64,000 nt of DNA from Actinomadura opuntiae (GTDB lineage: Bacteria > Actinomycetota > Actinomycetes > Streptosporangiales > Streptosporangiaceae), in NCBI RefSeq assembly GCF_030283205.1, contig NZ_JASNWF010000025.1:1-64000 (forward strand), written 5' to 3'. The notes under the pieces are model-generated. The model ran no database searches and was not told where the DNA came from. It saw only the letters and a list, made by a program, of their open reading frames with translations. A program made the position numbers and the translations under genes. Within the stretch, counting starts at the first letter, position 1. Every line of letters begins with the position of its first letter. Positions 39,380 through 46,985 of the stretch are shown here, piece by piece.

Positions 39380-40567
39380 ATGAAGGCGCTCACCTGGCAC
39401 GGCAAGCGCGACGTCCGCGTCGAGAACGTGCCCGACCCGACGATCAAGGAGCCGGACGACGCGATCATCCGGGTCACCTCGTCCGGGATCTGCGGCTCCG
39501 ACCTGCACCTGTACGAGGTGCTCGGGCCGTTCCTCAGCGAGGGCGACGTGCTCGGCCACGAGCCGATCGGGATCGTCGAGGAGACCGGCCCGGAGGTCAG
39601 GCACGTCAAGCCGGGCGACCGGGTGGTCATCCCGTTCAACATCTCCTGCGGCCGCTGCCACATGTGCGAGATGAAGCTCTTCGCGCAGTGCGAGACGACC
39701 CAGGTCCGCGAGAACAACATGGGCGCGGCGCTGTTCGGCTACACCCGCCTGTACGGGCAGGTGCCGGGCGGCCAGGCGGAGTACCTGCGGGTGCCGCAGG
39801 CGCACTTCGGGCCGATCAAGGTTCCGGAGGGGCCGCCGGACGAGCGCTTCGTCTACCTGTCCGACGTGCTGCCGACGGCCTGGCAGGCCGTCCAGTGGGC
39901 GGAGATCCCCGAGGGCGGGTCGGTGGCGGTGCTCGGACTCGGCCCGATCGGGCAGATGTCGGCCCGGATCGCCCGCCACCTCGGCCACCGGGTGATCGGC
40001 GTGGACCTCGTCCCCGAGCGGCTGGAGATGGCCCGCCGGCACGGCATCGAGGTGATCGACGCCGACGCCGCCGACGACGTGCCGGACGCGGTGCGGCAGA
40101 TCACCGGCGGGCGCGGCACCGACTCGGTGATCGACGCGGTCGGCATGGAGGCGCACGGCTCGCCGGGCGCGAAGCTGGCGCAGACGCTGACCGGCCTGCT
40201 CCCCGGCAACAGCGCCGCGCCGCTGATGCAGCGGATGGGGGTGGACCGGCTCGCGGCGTTCATGACGGCGATCGAGGTGGTCCGCCGGGGCGGGACGATC
40301 TCGCTCAGCGGCGTGTACGGCGGCATGACCGACCCGCTGCCGATGCTGCAGATGTTCGATAAGGGCATCACGCTGCGGATGGGGCAGGCGCACGTCAAGC
40401 GCTGGATCGACGACATCATGCCGCTGGTGACCGACGACGCCGACCCGCTCGGGGTCATGGACTTCACCACGCACCGCGTGCCGCTGGAGAAGGGGCCGCA
40501 GGCCTACGAGATGTTCCAGAAGAAGCAGGACGGCGCCATCAAGGTGCTGCTGCAGCCCGGCACCTGA
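39380..40567 (+). CDS. Zinc-dependent alcohol dehydrogenase, formaldehyde-dehydrogenase-like (second copy)
   Basis: A 395-aa MDR dehydrogenase. Catalytic zinc is set by SSGICGSDLHLYE and VLGHEPIG, the structural zinc by CGRCHMCEMKLFAQC, and NAD binding by VAVLGLGPIGQMSARIARHLG. It resembles the 31798-33015 enzyme in architecture, including a polar insertion (HGSPGAKLAQTL, about 255-290), so they are paralogues. ATG 39380 follows AGGAGG; an 11-bp tandem repeat overlaps the leader. Oxidation of small aldehydes or alcohols is the likely reaction. It is divergent from the ppx-like gene. Confidence 0.9.
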   Translation: MKALTWHGKRDVRVENVPDPTIKEPDDAIIRVTSSGICGSDLHLYEVLGPFLSEGDVLGHEPIGIVEETGPEVRHVKPGDRVVIPFNISCGRCHMCEMKLFAQCETTQVRENNMGAALFGYTRLYGQVPGGQAEYLRVPQAHFGPIKVPEGPPDERFVYLSDVLPTAWQAVQWAEIPEGGSVAVLGLGPIGQMSARIARHLGHRVIGVDLVPERLEMARRHGIEVIDADAADDVPDAVRQITGGRGTDSVIDAVGMEAHGSPGAKLAQTLTGLLPGNSAAPLMQRMGVDRLAAFMTAIEVVRRGGTISLSGVYGGMTDPLPMLQMFDKGITLRMGQAHVKRWIDDIMPLVTDDADPLGVMDFTTHRVPLEKGPQAYEMFQKKQDGAIKVLLQPGT

Positions 40568-40573
40568 CGCGCC

Positions 40574-40588
40574 GGGCCGCAGCGGCCC
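40574..40588. terminator. Short GC hairpin between convergent genes
   Basis: GGGCCGC-A-GCGGCCC is a perfect 7-bp arm pair about a single A, between the stops of the zinc dehydrogenase and the MFS gene. It is likely a bidirectional terminator without a U-tract. Confidence 0.35.
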
Positions 40589-40597
40589 CGGAACCGG

Positions 40598-42949
40598 CTA
40601 CTCGCCCCGGCGGTGGGACAGCGCGATGTCGAAGTCGTCGCGCCCGGCGCCGGACAGGTCGAGCGGCACCGCGACCGGCGGGTATCCGGACGCGATGACC
40701 GTGTAGTCCTCGGGGGCGAGGCCGTCGAACGCGTAGGCCCCGTCGGGGCCGGTGCGCGCGGTGGCGACGACGTTCCCGGCGTGGTCGACCAGCGACACGT
40801 GCGCGTCGCCGAGCGCCTCGCCGCCGCGCCCGCGGACGGTGCCGCGCAGCACCGGCGCGGCCGGCAGCGCGATCTCCACCGGCGTCGGCGCGCCGCCGGC
40901 GACCCGCACCGGCTGGGCGGCGGGACGGCGTCCCGCCGCGCTGACCGTCAGCGTGTAGCCGCCGGGCGCGAGGTCGGCGAGCGCGAACGCGCCGTCCGCG
41001 CCGGTGACCGCCGAGCCGACGACCTCGCCGCGGTGGTCGGTGGCGACCGCGACCGCGCCGGCCAGGGGCCCGCCCGCCTCGTCGCGGACCGTTCCCGACA
41101 GCTCGCCGGTGCCGCTCAGCACCAGGTCGGCGCCGGCCGGGCCGTCGAGCACCGTGACGGTCGCGGCCTCCGGCTGGTGGCCGGGGGCCGAGCCGACGAG
41201 CACGTAGCCGCCGGGCGCGGGGGCGGCGACCGCGTACCCGCCGTCGCCGGCGCTGGCGACCACGCCGAGCTGGCGTCCGGTCGCGTCGATCAGCGTGACG
41301 GTGGCGCCGGACAGCGGCGTCCCGTCCGGGCGCAGCACCCGGCCGTGCACCGCGGGCCCCTCGACCGCGGTGGACGGCCCGGCCGCGACCGGCGACGGCG
41401 CGGGGAGCGGCTCGGCGGAGGCCTCGGGGGTAGCGGGCGCGGCCGTGGCGGGTGCGGGCGCGGCGGCATGGGCCGGGCGCGCCGCGCGGCGGCCGGACGG
41501 CAGGAACAGCGCGAGCAGGACGCCGACGGCGATGGCCACGGTGGCGATGAGGAAGGAGATCCGGAAACCGGTCATGTCGGGGACGTCCGCCCCGCCGAAG
41601 TGGATCGTGTTGCGGGCCAGGACGGTGCCGAGCAGCGCGCTGGACACCGAGGTGCCGATGGAGCGCATCAGCGTGTTGACGCCGTTGGCGGCGCCGCTCT
41701 CCGACGGGTCGACGGCGCCGAGGATGAGCGTGGGCAGCGCCGAGTAGGCCAGCCCGATGCCGGCGCCGACGATCGTGGAGATCAGCGCGACCTGCCACAC
41801 CGCGCCCATCAGGCCCTGCGCCGCGCCGTAGCCGCCGCCGATCACGATCATGCCGAGGATGAGCGAGGTCTTGGCGCCGAACGCGGCGGACACGCGCGCC
41901 GACAGCGGCGAGACCAGCATCATCGCGATGCCCATCGGCGCGACCGTCAGCCCGGCGACCAGCAGCGACTGCCCGAGCCCGTAGCCGGTCGCCTTGGGCA
42001 GCTCCAGCAGCTGCGGCAGCACCAGCGACATGGCGTAGAACGAGACGCCGACGGTGATCGCGGCGAGGTTGGTGAGCAGCACCTGGCGGCGCGCGGTGGT
42101 GCGCAGGTCGACCAGCGGGTCGCGCAGCCGCAGCTCCACCACGCCCCACACCACGAGGATGACGACGCCCGCGGCGCCGAGCCCGAGCGTGCGCGGGTTC
42201 GTCCAGCCCCAGTCGCCGCCCTTGGTGATCGGCAGCAGCACGGCCAGCAGCCCGGCCGTCAGCCCGATCGTCCCGACGATGTCGTAGCGGCCGTGGGCGC
42301 GCACCTTCGACTCGGGGACGGCGAACAGGACCAGCAGGAACGACACGGCGCCGAGCGCGGCGGCGCCGTAGAAGAGCATGTGCCAGCTGAAGTGCTGGGC
42401 GATGTAGGCCGCGACGGGAAGGCCGAGCGCGCCGCCGACGCCGATCGAGGAGCTCATCAGCGCCAGCGCCGAGCCGAGCCGCTCGCGGGGCAGCGAGTCG
42501 CGCATCAGGCCGATGCCGAGCGGGATCGCGCCCATCGCGAAGCCCTGGATCGCGCGCCCGGCGACCACCAGCAGCAGCTCGGAGCTGACCGCGGCCACCA
42601 GCGAGCCGACGACGACCGTGGAGATGCTGACGAGGATCATCCGCTTCTTGCCGTACAGGTCGCCGAGCCGGCCCATGATCGGGGTGGCGACGGCGCCGGA
42701 CAGCAGCGTGGCGGTCATCGCCCACGTCGCGTTCGACAGCGAGGTGTGCAGCAGCTGCGGCAGCTGCCCGATGACCGGGATCAGCAGGGTCTGCATGACC
42801 GCGACGACGATGCCGGCGAACGCCAGGACGGCGATCAGCAGGCCCGATCCCCGCTCGGCGGGCAGGCCGAGGTCGGGTTCGCGGCCGGCGGCCGCGGCGC
42901 CGGCGGGAGCGGCCGTGCGCGGATGCTGGGCGGTGGCGGGCTGGGTCAC
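40598..42949 (-). CDS. MFS exporter fused to three carboxypeptidase-regulatory-like domains
   Basis: A 783-aa protein. Residues 1-480 are a 14-helix MFS transporter (motif A MGRLGDLYGKKRMILVS; QGFAMGAIPLGIGLMRDSLPRE). A proline/alanine linker (about 485-530) joins three tandem beta-sandwich modules of the carboxypeptidase-D-regulatory/transthyretin-like type. Their repeated ends are PGGYVLVGSAPG, PGGYTLTVSAAG and PEDYTVIASGYP, each preceded by an AVTGADGAFALADLAP-like stretch. With an even helix number the modules should face the cytoplasm, which is odd for this usually extracellular domain. GTG 42947-42949. Confidence 0.9.
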   Translation of the reverse strand: MTQPATAQHPRTAAPAGAAAAGREPDLGLPAERGSGLLIAVLAFAGIVVAVMQTLLIPVIGQLPQLLHTSLSNATWAMTATLLSGAVATPIMGRLGDLYGKKRMILVSISTVVVGSLVAAVSSELLLVVAGRAIQGFAMGAIPLGIGLMRDSLPRERLGSALALMSSSIGVGGALGLPVAAYIAQHFSWHMLFYGAAALGAVSFLLVLFAVPESKVRAHGRYDIVGTIGLTAGLLAVLLPITKGGDWGWTNPRTLGLGAAGVVILVVWGVVELRLRDPLVDLRTTARRQVLLTNLAAITVGVSFYAMSLVLPQLLELPKATGYGLGQSLLVAGLTVAPMGIAMMLVSPLSARVSAAFGAKTSLILGMIVIGGGYGAAQGLMGAVWQVALISTIVGAGIGLAYSALPTLILGAVDPSESGAANGVNTLMRSIGTSVSSALLGTVLARNTIHFGGADVPDMTGFRISFLIATVAIAVGVLLALFLPSGRRAARPAHAAAPAPATAAPATPEASAEPLPAPSPVAAGPSTAVEGPAVHGRVLRPDGTPLSGATVTLIDATGRQLGVVASAGDGGYAVAAPAPGGYVLVGSAPGHQPEAATVTVLDGPAGADLVLSGTGELSGTVRDEAGGPLAGAVAVATDHRGEVVGSAVTGADGAFALADLAPGGYTLTVSAAGRRPAAQPVRVAGGAPTPVEIALPAAPVLRGTVRGRGGEALGDAHVSLVDHAGNVVATARTGPDGAYAFDGLAPEDYTVIASGYPPVAVPLDLSGAGRDDFDIALSHRRGE

Positions 42950-43288
42950 GCTGTTACGCCTCCGGGAGGTGGTTCGGACCGTGCGGCGGGGTGGGGCGCC
43001 GCGCTCGGGGCGGCGGGGCGCACCCCGAGATCAAGACGGTGCGGGCCGGTTTCATTCCCGCCGCGGAGAGCCGCGACGGAGAATGAGACCAGCATCACTC
43101 TCCGCGAAGACCGAAATTTACCGAAAGAGGCGAAGGGATGAGAAAAAGGAGTCAGGCCGGTCAGGTCGGCGTGGCCCCGGCACGCCGACCGGAGCGGAGA
43201 TCGCATTAGGCTCGCCGGGACGCCACCCCGCACCGGCCACCCCGCCACGCAGTGACGCACGCACGCCACGAGCACTGGAGGAGCTCCC
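42950..43288. other. 339-bp intergenic region between divergent MFS and SnoaL-like genes
   Basis: Holds the promoters of both flanking genes. The middle (43110-43160) is noticeably AT-richer than its neighbours. A 23-codon ORF starting at 43138 (MRKRSQAGQ) is seen, but no supporting evidence beyond a purine-rich leader exists, so it is not called. No strong palindrome was found. Confidence 0.5.
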
Positions 43289-43675
43289 ATGCACCCTTTC
43301 CGCGCGGCCATCGAGAAGGGCGACCTCGGCGCCCTTCCGGACCTGCTGGCCGAGGACGTGCGGTTCCTCAGCCCGGTGGCGTTCGCGCCGTACGACGGGC
43401 GTCCGGTGGTCACCGCGATCCTGCGCGCCGTCACCCGCGTCTTCACCGACTTCCGCTACGTGCGGGAGATCGGTGACGGGCGCGACCACGCGCTGGTGTT
43501 CAAGGCGCGGGTCGGCGACCGCGAGGTGCACGGCTGCGACTTCCTGCACCACGACGACGACGGGCTCATCGACGAGTTCTGCGTCATGGTGCGTCCGCTG
43601 TCGGGCGCCAAGGCGCTGTCGGAGGCGATGGCGGTGGAGTTCGAGGCCGTCAAGCGGGAGATGGGGCTCGCCTGA
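43289..43675 (+). CDS. SnoaL-like NTF2-family protein
   Basis: A 128-aa NTF2/SnoaL-fold protein: MHPFRAAIEKGDLGALPDLLAEDVRFLSPVAFAPYDGR, then LVFKARVGDREVHGCDFLHHDDDGLIDEFCVMVRPL, the usual cone-shaped pocket architecture. ATG 43289 follows GGAGGAGCTCCC. The ligand or reaction is unknown. It differs clearly from the 10324-10725 SnoaL-like protein. Confidence 0.87.
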   Translation: MHPFRAAIEKGDLGALPDLLAEDVRFLSPVAFAPYDGRPVVTAILRAVTRVFTDFRYVREIGDGRDHALVFKARVGDREVHGCDFLHHDDDGLIDEFCVMVRPLSGAKALSEAMAVEFEAVKREMGLA

Positions 43676-43693
43676 CGGCCCGGTCGGGGAGGG

Positions 43694-44908
43694 TCAGGCG
43701 CTCAGCGGCGGCGGCAGCGACGCCTCCTCGGCGCGCAGGCCGTCGCGTTCGAGCCTGCCGAGCCGCGCCGAGGTGAGCGCGGCGCGGAACAGCTGGATGC
43801 CGCGCGCGGAACTCGGGTCGATGCCGGACAGGTCGCGGATGCGGTCCAGCCGGTAGTGCAGCGTCCGGCGGTGGATCCACAGCTCGCGGGCGGCGCGCTC
43901 GCGGTCGAGGTTGCAGGCGAGCAGCACCTCCAGGGTCCGCCGCAGGTCGGTGCCGGCGTCCAGCGGGGACAGCACGGCGGCGAGCCGCTCGCGGATCCCC
44001 GGCTGGCCGAGGATCGCCAGCTCGACGAGCAGCTCGTCGGCGCGGTAGGGCCGGTCCTCGGCGTCCGGGATCGCCTTGACGACCGTCAGCACCCGCGACG
44101 CCTCCTCCAGCGCGTCGGGGATGCCCGCGAGGCCGCCCCGGCACGACTCGGCGGCGTGCACCGGCCCCCGCGTCCAGGTGGCGAGGACGGCCACGAACTC
44201 GGCGGCCAGCACCTCGGCGCGCACCGGGTCCCCGGCCGGGAACAGCACGACGAGCTCGGCCAGGTCGCCGGAGTACAGCACGCCGTCGGCCGCCTCCAGG
44301 TGCTCGCGGGCCCGCGCCCAGTGCGCGGCGGACGCCGCGGGCGGGCCGGGCGCCTCGCACAGCAGCACCAGGTAGCAGGGGGCGAGCGCGACCCCGGCGG
44401 CCTCCGCGATGACCCCGGCGGGCGCGCCGTCGATCAGCGTCTCGGCGAGCAGCCGGCGCAGCGGGCGGGACCGCGCGCCCTCGCGCGGCGCGTCCGCGTA
44501 CCCCTGGATGCACGCCTCGCGGGCCCGTCCGGCCAGCCGCGCGGCGCGCCCGGTCGCCTCGGCCAGCTCGGTGAAGCGCCCGGCGGGCGCGGCCGTCCAG
44601 CAGGCCCGCGCCGCCGCCGCGAGCGCGACGTCCCACACCTCCGACAGCACCGGCAGCGGGATGCCCTGCCGCGCCGCCATCGCCCCGAGGTCGCGGAACC
44701 GGGCCAGGTCGTCGGCGGGCAGCGGGCCGCCCGCCGCGACCAGACCGAGCAGCCGCGCGGCGGTCTCCTCCCGGCCGCCGAACAGCGGCCCGGCGGTGCG
44801 CCGGATCGGCTGGTGCGCCGGGTGGCCGGCGAGCGCCTCGCTGATCGCCGCGGCGACCCGCCGGGCCTGCGCCGGGAGGAAGTGCGGCGGTTCGCCGGCC
44901 GGAGTCAT
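43694..44908 (-). CDS. PucR-type helix-turn-helix regulator
   Basis: A 404-aa regulator. The N-terminal helical region carries RRVAAAISEALAGHPAHQPIR and FRDLGAMAARQGIPLPVLSEVWDVAL, followed by the central domain and the C-terminal PucR HTH (LLACNLDRERAARELWIHRRTLHYRLDRIRDLSGID). It lies 14 bp behind the polyprenyl-synthetase-like gene and is probably in the same operon. ATG 44906-44908 follows GGAGGACCCCGC. It is diverged from the 36661 and 49340 PucR proteins. Confidence 0.88.
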   Translation of the reverse strand: MTPAGEPPHFLPAQARRVAAAISEALAGHPAHQPIRRTAGPLFGGREETAARLLGLVAAGGPLPADDLARFRDLGAMAARQGIPLPVLSEVWDVALAAAARACWTAAPAGRFTELAEATGRAARLAGRAREACIQGYADAPREGARSRPLRRLLAETLIDGAPAGVIAEAAGVALAPCYLVLLCEAPGPPAASAAHWARAREHLEAADGVLYSGDLAELVVLFPAGDPVRAEVLAAEFVAVLATWTRGPVHAAESCRGGLAGIPDALEEASRVLTVVKAIPDAEDRPYRADELLVELAILGQPGIRERLAAVLSPLDAGTDLRRTLEVLLACNLDRERAARELWIHRRTLHYRLDRIRDLSGIDPSSARGIQLFRAALTSARLGRLERDGLRAEEASLPPPLSA

Positions 44909-44922
44909 GCGGGGTCCTCCTC

Positions 44923-45960
44923 TCAGGCCACGGCCGGCCGCAGCCGGGGCAGGCGGTCGGCGGTCTCGTCGACCAGGCCGTGCAGCCCGCGGACGAACGC
45001 GGGATCGCCGCCGAGCAGCCCGAGCAGGTCGTGCGCGTGGCCGACGAGCGGCGCGACGGACGCGGCGTAGCCGTCCAGGACGTCCTCGTCGAGCATCCAG
45101 GCGGTCAGCTCGGCGCGCGCGCAGGCCGAGTGGCGGGCGCCGGCGTGCAGCGCGAGGGCCTCGCGGCGCCGTCCGGCGGGCAGCGCGGCCAGCAGGTGGG
45201 CCAGCAGGTAGGTGGCGGTGCCGTTGGCGAAATCCTCGTACCGTCCCGAGGCCAGGTCGCGCTGATCGTCGACGAGCCGGCGGAGCACGCCGAGCCGGCG
45301 GCCGAACGCCCGCCAGCCGCCCGCCCGGTCGCCGCCCGCGCCGGCGAGCCGGGCCGCGGACGCCGCCGCCATCGCGTACGGCGCGCCCGTCCTGCCGGCG
45401 TAGGCGCGCAGCACCGACGCGGGCGTGGCGGCCGACGGGCGGTCGGTGAGGTCGCGCAGCCGGCCGTCCACCGCGTCCAGCCAGGCCCGCGACACCTCTC
45501 CGGCGAGCCCGCACCGGACGGAGTCGGGCACCGGCAGGTCCGCGACGAGCCGGACGGGCAGGTGGCCGCCCACGGCCAGCGCGGTCAGCACCCGCTTGAC
45601 GGTCGCCGCGTTGCCGGGCGAGGGGGCGCCGGTCAGGTCGTCGAGGTAGCGGGCCGCGGCCCACCACAGCAGGTGGACGGCGGCGAGCGGCCGGGCGGGC
45701 TCCGGGTCGCCGGTCTCCGCGCCGTGCACGAGCATCGGCAGCGCGACCATGCCCCGCAGGCCGGGACGCGCGCCCCTGGCGTGGACGGCCTCGAAGAAGT
45801 CCGTCAGGAACTCCGCCATCGCGCCGCCGACCATCTCGCGGCCCTCGTCCAGCCCCATCGCCTGACCCTCGGCGAGCCGCTCGCACAGCCGGTGGATCTC
45901 CGCCTCGACCTCGGCGGCCGCCCGGTCCTGCGCGGCCCTGCCGAACGCTCCTTGCTCCAC
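44923..45960 (-). CDS. Polyprenyl-synthetase-like (class I isoprenoid fold) protein, degenerate first Asp motif
   Basis: A 345-aa all-helical protein of the trans-isoprenyl diphosphate synthase fold. The second aspartate-rich motif is intact (VDDQRDLASGRYEDFANG). The first is only YLDDLTG, missing the third Asp of DDxxD, so ionisation activity is doubtful. Other landmarks are HLLWWAAARYLDD and TATYLLAHLLAALPAG. GTG 45960 is preferred because AGGAG lies seven to eight bases upstream; ATG 45975 has no such site. Two frameshifted small genes precede it. It may be a binding or assembly protein rather than an enzyme. Confidence 0.78.
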   Translation of the reverse strand: MEQGAFGRAAQDRAAAEVEAEIHRLCERLAEGQAMGLDEGREMVGGAMAEFLTDFFEAVHARGARPGLRGMVALPMLVHGAETGDPEPARPLAAVHLLWWAAARYLDDLTGAPSPGNAATVKRVLTALAVGGHLPVRLVADLPVPDSVRCGLAGEVSRAWLDAVDGRLRDLTDRPSAATPASVLRAYAGRTGAPYAMAAASAARLAGAGGDRAGGWRAFGRRLGVLRRLVDDQRDLASGRYEDFANGTATYLLAHLLAALPAGRRREALALHAGARHSACARAELTAWMLDEDVLDGYAASVAPLVGHAHDLLGLLGGDPAFVRGLHGLVDETADRLPRLRPAVA

Positions 45961-46006
45961 GTGTCGACTCCTCATTGTTCACGGGGTTGCCGGGCGGGAC
46001 GGGAGA

Positions 46007-46218
46007 TCAGCCCGCGGGCGCGCCGAGAATCCGGACCGCGCCGCCCCGCCCGTCCAGCTCGATCCAGGCACCGTCGCATCATGCGAAGCAGTACGCGCAG
46101 CACGGCCCTCATGGGCGGGCCCGGACAGGATTCGCGCCAGCAGCGCGGCCATGAGCGCGGGCACCTCGGCGGCGTGGGCGGGGGGCACCGGGGCCCTTAC
46201 GCGAAGTGGATCGTTCAT
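46007..46218 (-). pseudogene. Small gene B, frameshifted, upstream of polyprenyl-synthetase-like gene
   Basis: Starts ATG (MNDPLRVRAPVPPAHAAEVPAL) overlapping the stop of gene A as ATGA. After about 48 codons the sensible frame continues one base out of phase (DGAWIELDGRGGAVRILG) to a TGA at 46009-46007. A single missing base near 46075-46083 explains the break. The intact product would be about 70 aa. No family is recognised. The span is 212 bp, one short of a multiple of three. Confidence 0.5.
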
Positions 46219-46468
46219 GACGGCCGGGTCCGCTCGTAGTGCTCCGGGTCGACGGCGTGCGTCTCGTAGGCGAGCGACCCCACGAGAGCGTGGTGCCGCG
46301 GTCGGGTTCGCAGAACCGGGTGAGGTCGAGGCCGGCCACCACCCGGCCGGCTCGCCGTCCGCGCGACCGCGCCGAGTCCGCGCGGACGGCGAGGTCCAGC
46401 ATGCCGCCGAAGGGATCGGACTCGTCGATGACCGGCTCGGGGAATCGCTCGATGACGGACGCGGCCAT
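46215..46468 (-). pseudogene. Small gene A, frameshifted, promoter-proximal in the same cluster
   Basis: ATG 46466-46468 follows GGAGGGAGGGCGC. It reads MAASVIERFPEPVIDESDPF and on to CEPDRGTTLSWG. The likely continuation one base out of phase is SLAYETHAVDPEHYERTRPS, ending TGA that overlaps gene B's ATG (ATGA). The break lies in the G4 run at 46278-46281; one extra G would restore an 84-aa protein. A homopolymer sequencing error or genuine decay are the alternatives. No family is recognised. Confidence 0.5.
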
Positions 46469-46985
46469 GCGCCCTCCCTCCATAATCAGCACCATGCCCT
46501 TGCCAGGCGGCCATCGAAAAGGCCACCCGGCGCCGTTACCGGAAGCACGGAAAATCCGGCGAGACGGCCGTCATCTTGCTACAGAAATGGGTCCGGATGA
46601 ACTGCACCCGTGGGCAGTCCGGGCCGGGCGGGTCTTCCCAGACCGGCAAGGCGGGGGCCGGCGGACACTCCGAGCCTGGCCCGGAAACCGCATGTCAGGA
46701 GCTACTTGCAGGCACGGTCCCGGCACCGGCCCGGCGGCGGCCCCGCCGCCGTCCAGCCGGAATGCGCGTGAAAATGCGGGCGATTCCCGCGATCGGACTG
46801 CGCACCAATAGGCACGAGTCGCACAAGATACATTTTTAAATCATGGCCGCATCATTCCGCGGACGCCCGCCCTTGTGACATGGCCCACAATTGATTCGGC
46901 GGAATGCGGCCACACGCGACGGGGCCCGGCGCAGCGGGCACGATCCGTGCCACCGCGCCGGGCCCCGGCCCGACCGACCCGTCCG
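46469..46985. other. 517-bp region between the frameshifted gene cluster and the catalase gene
   Basis: Contains the upstream region of the cluster at 46468 and, near the catalase end, a large hairpin (46921-46966). An AT-rich patch (ATTTTTAAAT) lies at about 46830-46840. An 87-codon open frame in the middle (46576-46839) has no family match and a composition unlike neighbouring genes; it is not called. Confidence 0.5.
46921..46966 (-). terminator. Bipartite hairpin after the catalase gene
   Basis: Outer 12-bp stem GGGGCCCGGCGC/GCGCCGGGCCCC encloses an inner 6-bp stem GGCACG/CGTGCC. It lies 20 bp beyond the catalase stop in the direction of transcription, so termination is likely though there is no U-tract. 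Confidence 0.65.

Noticed and set aside
43138..43209. 23-codon ORF (MRKRSQAGQ) upstream of the SnoaL-like gene
   Set aside because: Only a purine-rich leader supports it; no hairpin, coupling or conserved pattern.
46576..46839. 87-codon open frame between the frameshifted cluster and katE
   Set aside because: No recognisable protein, no good ribosome site, composition unlike flanking genes.
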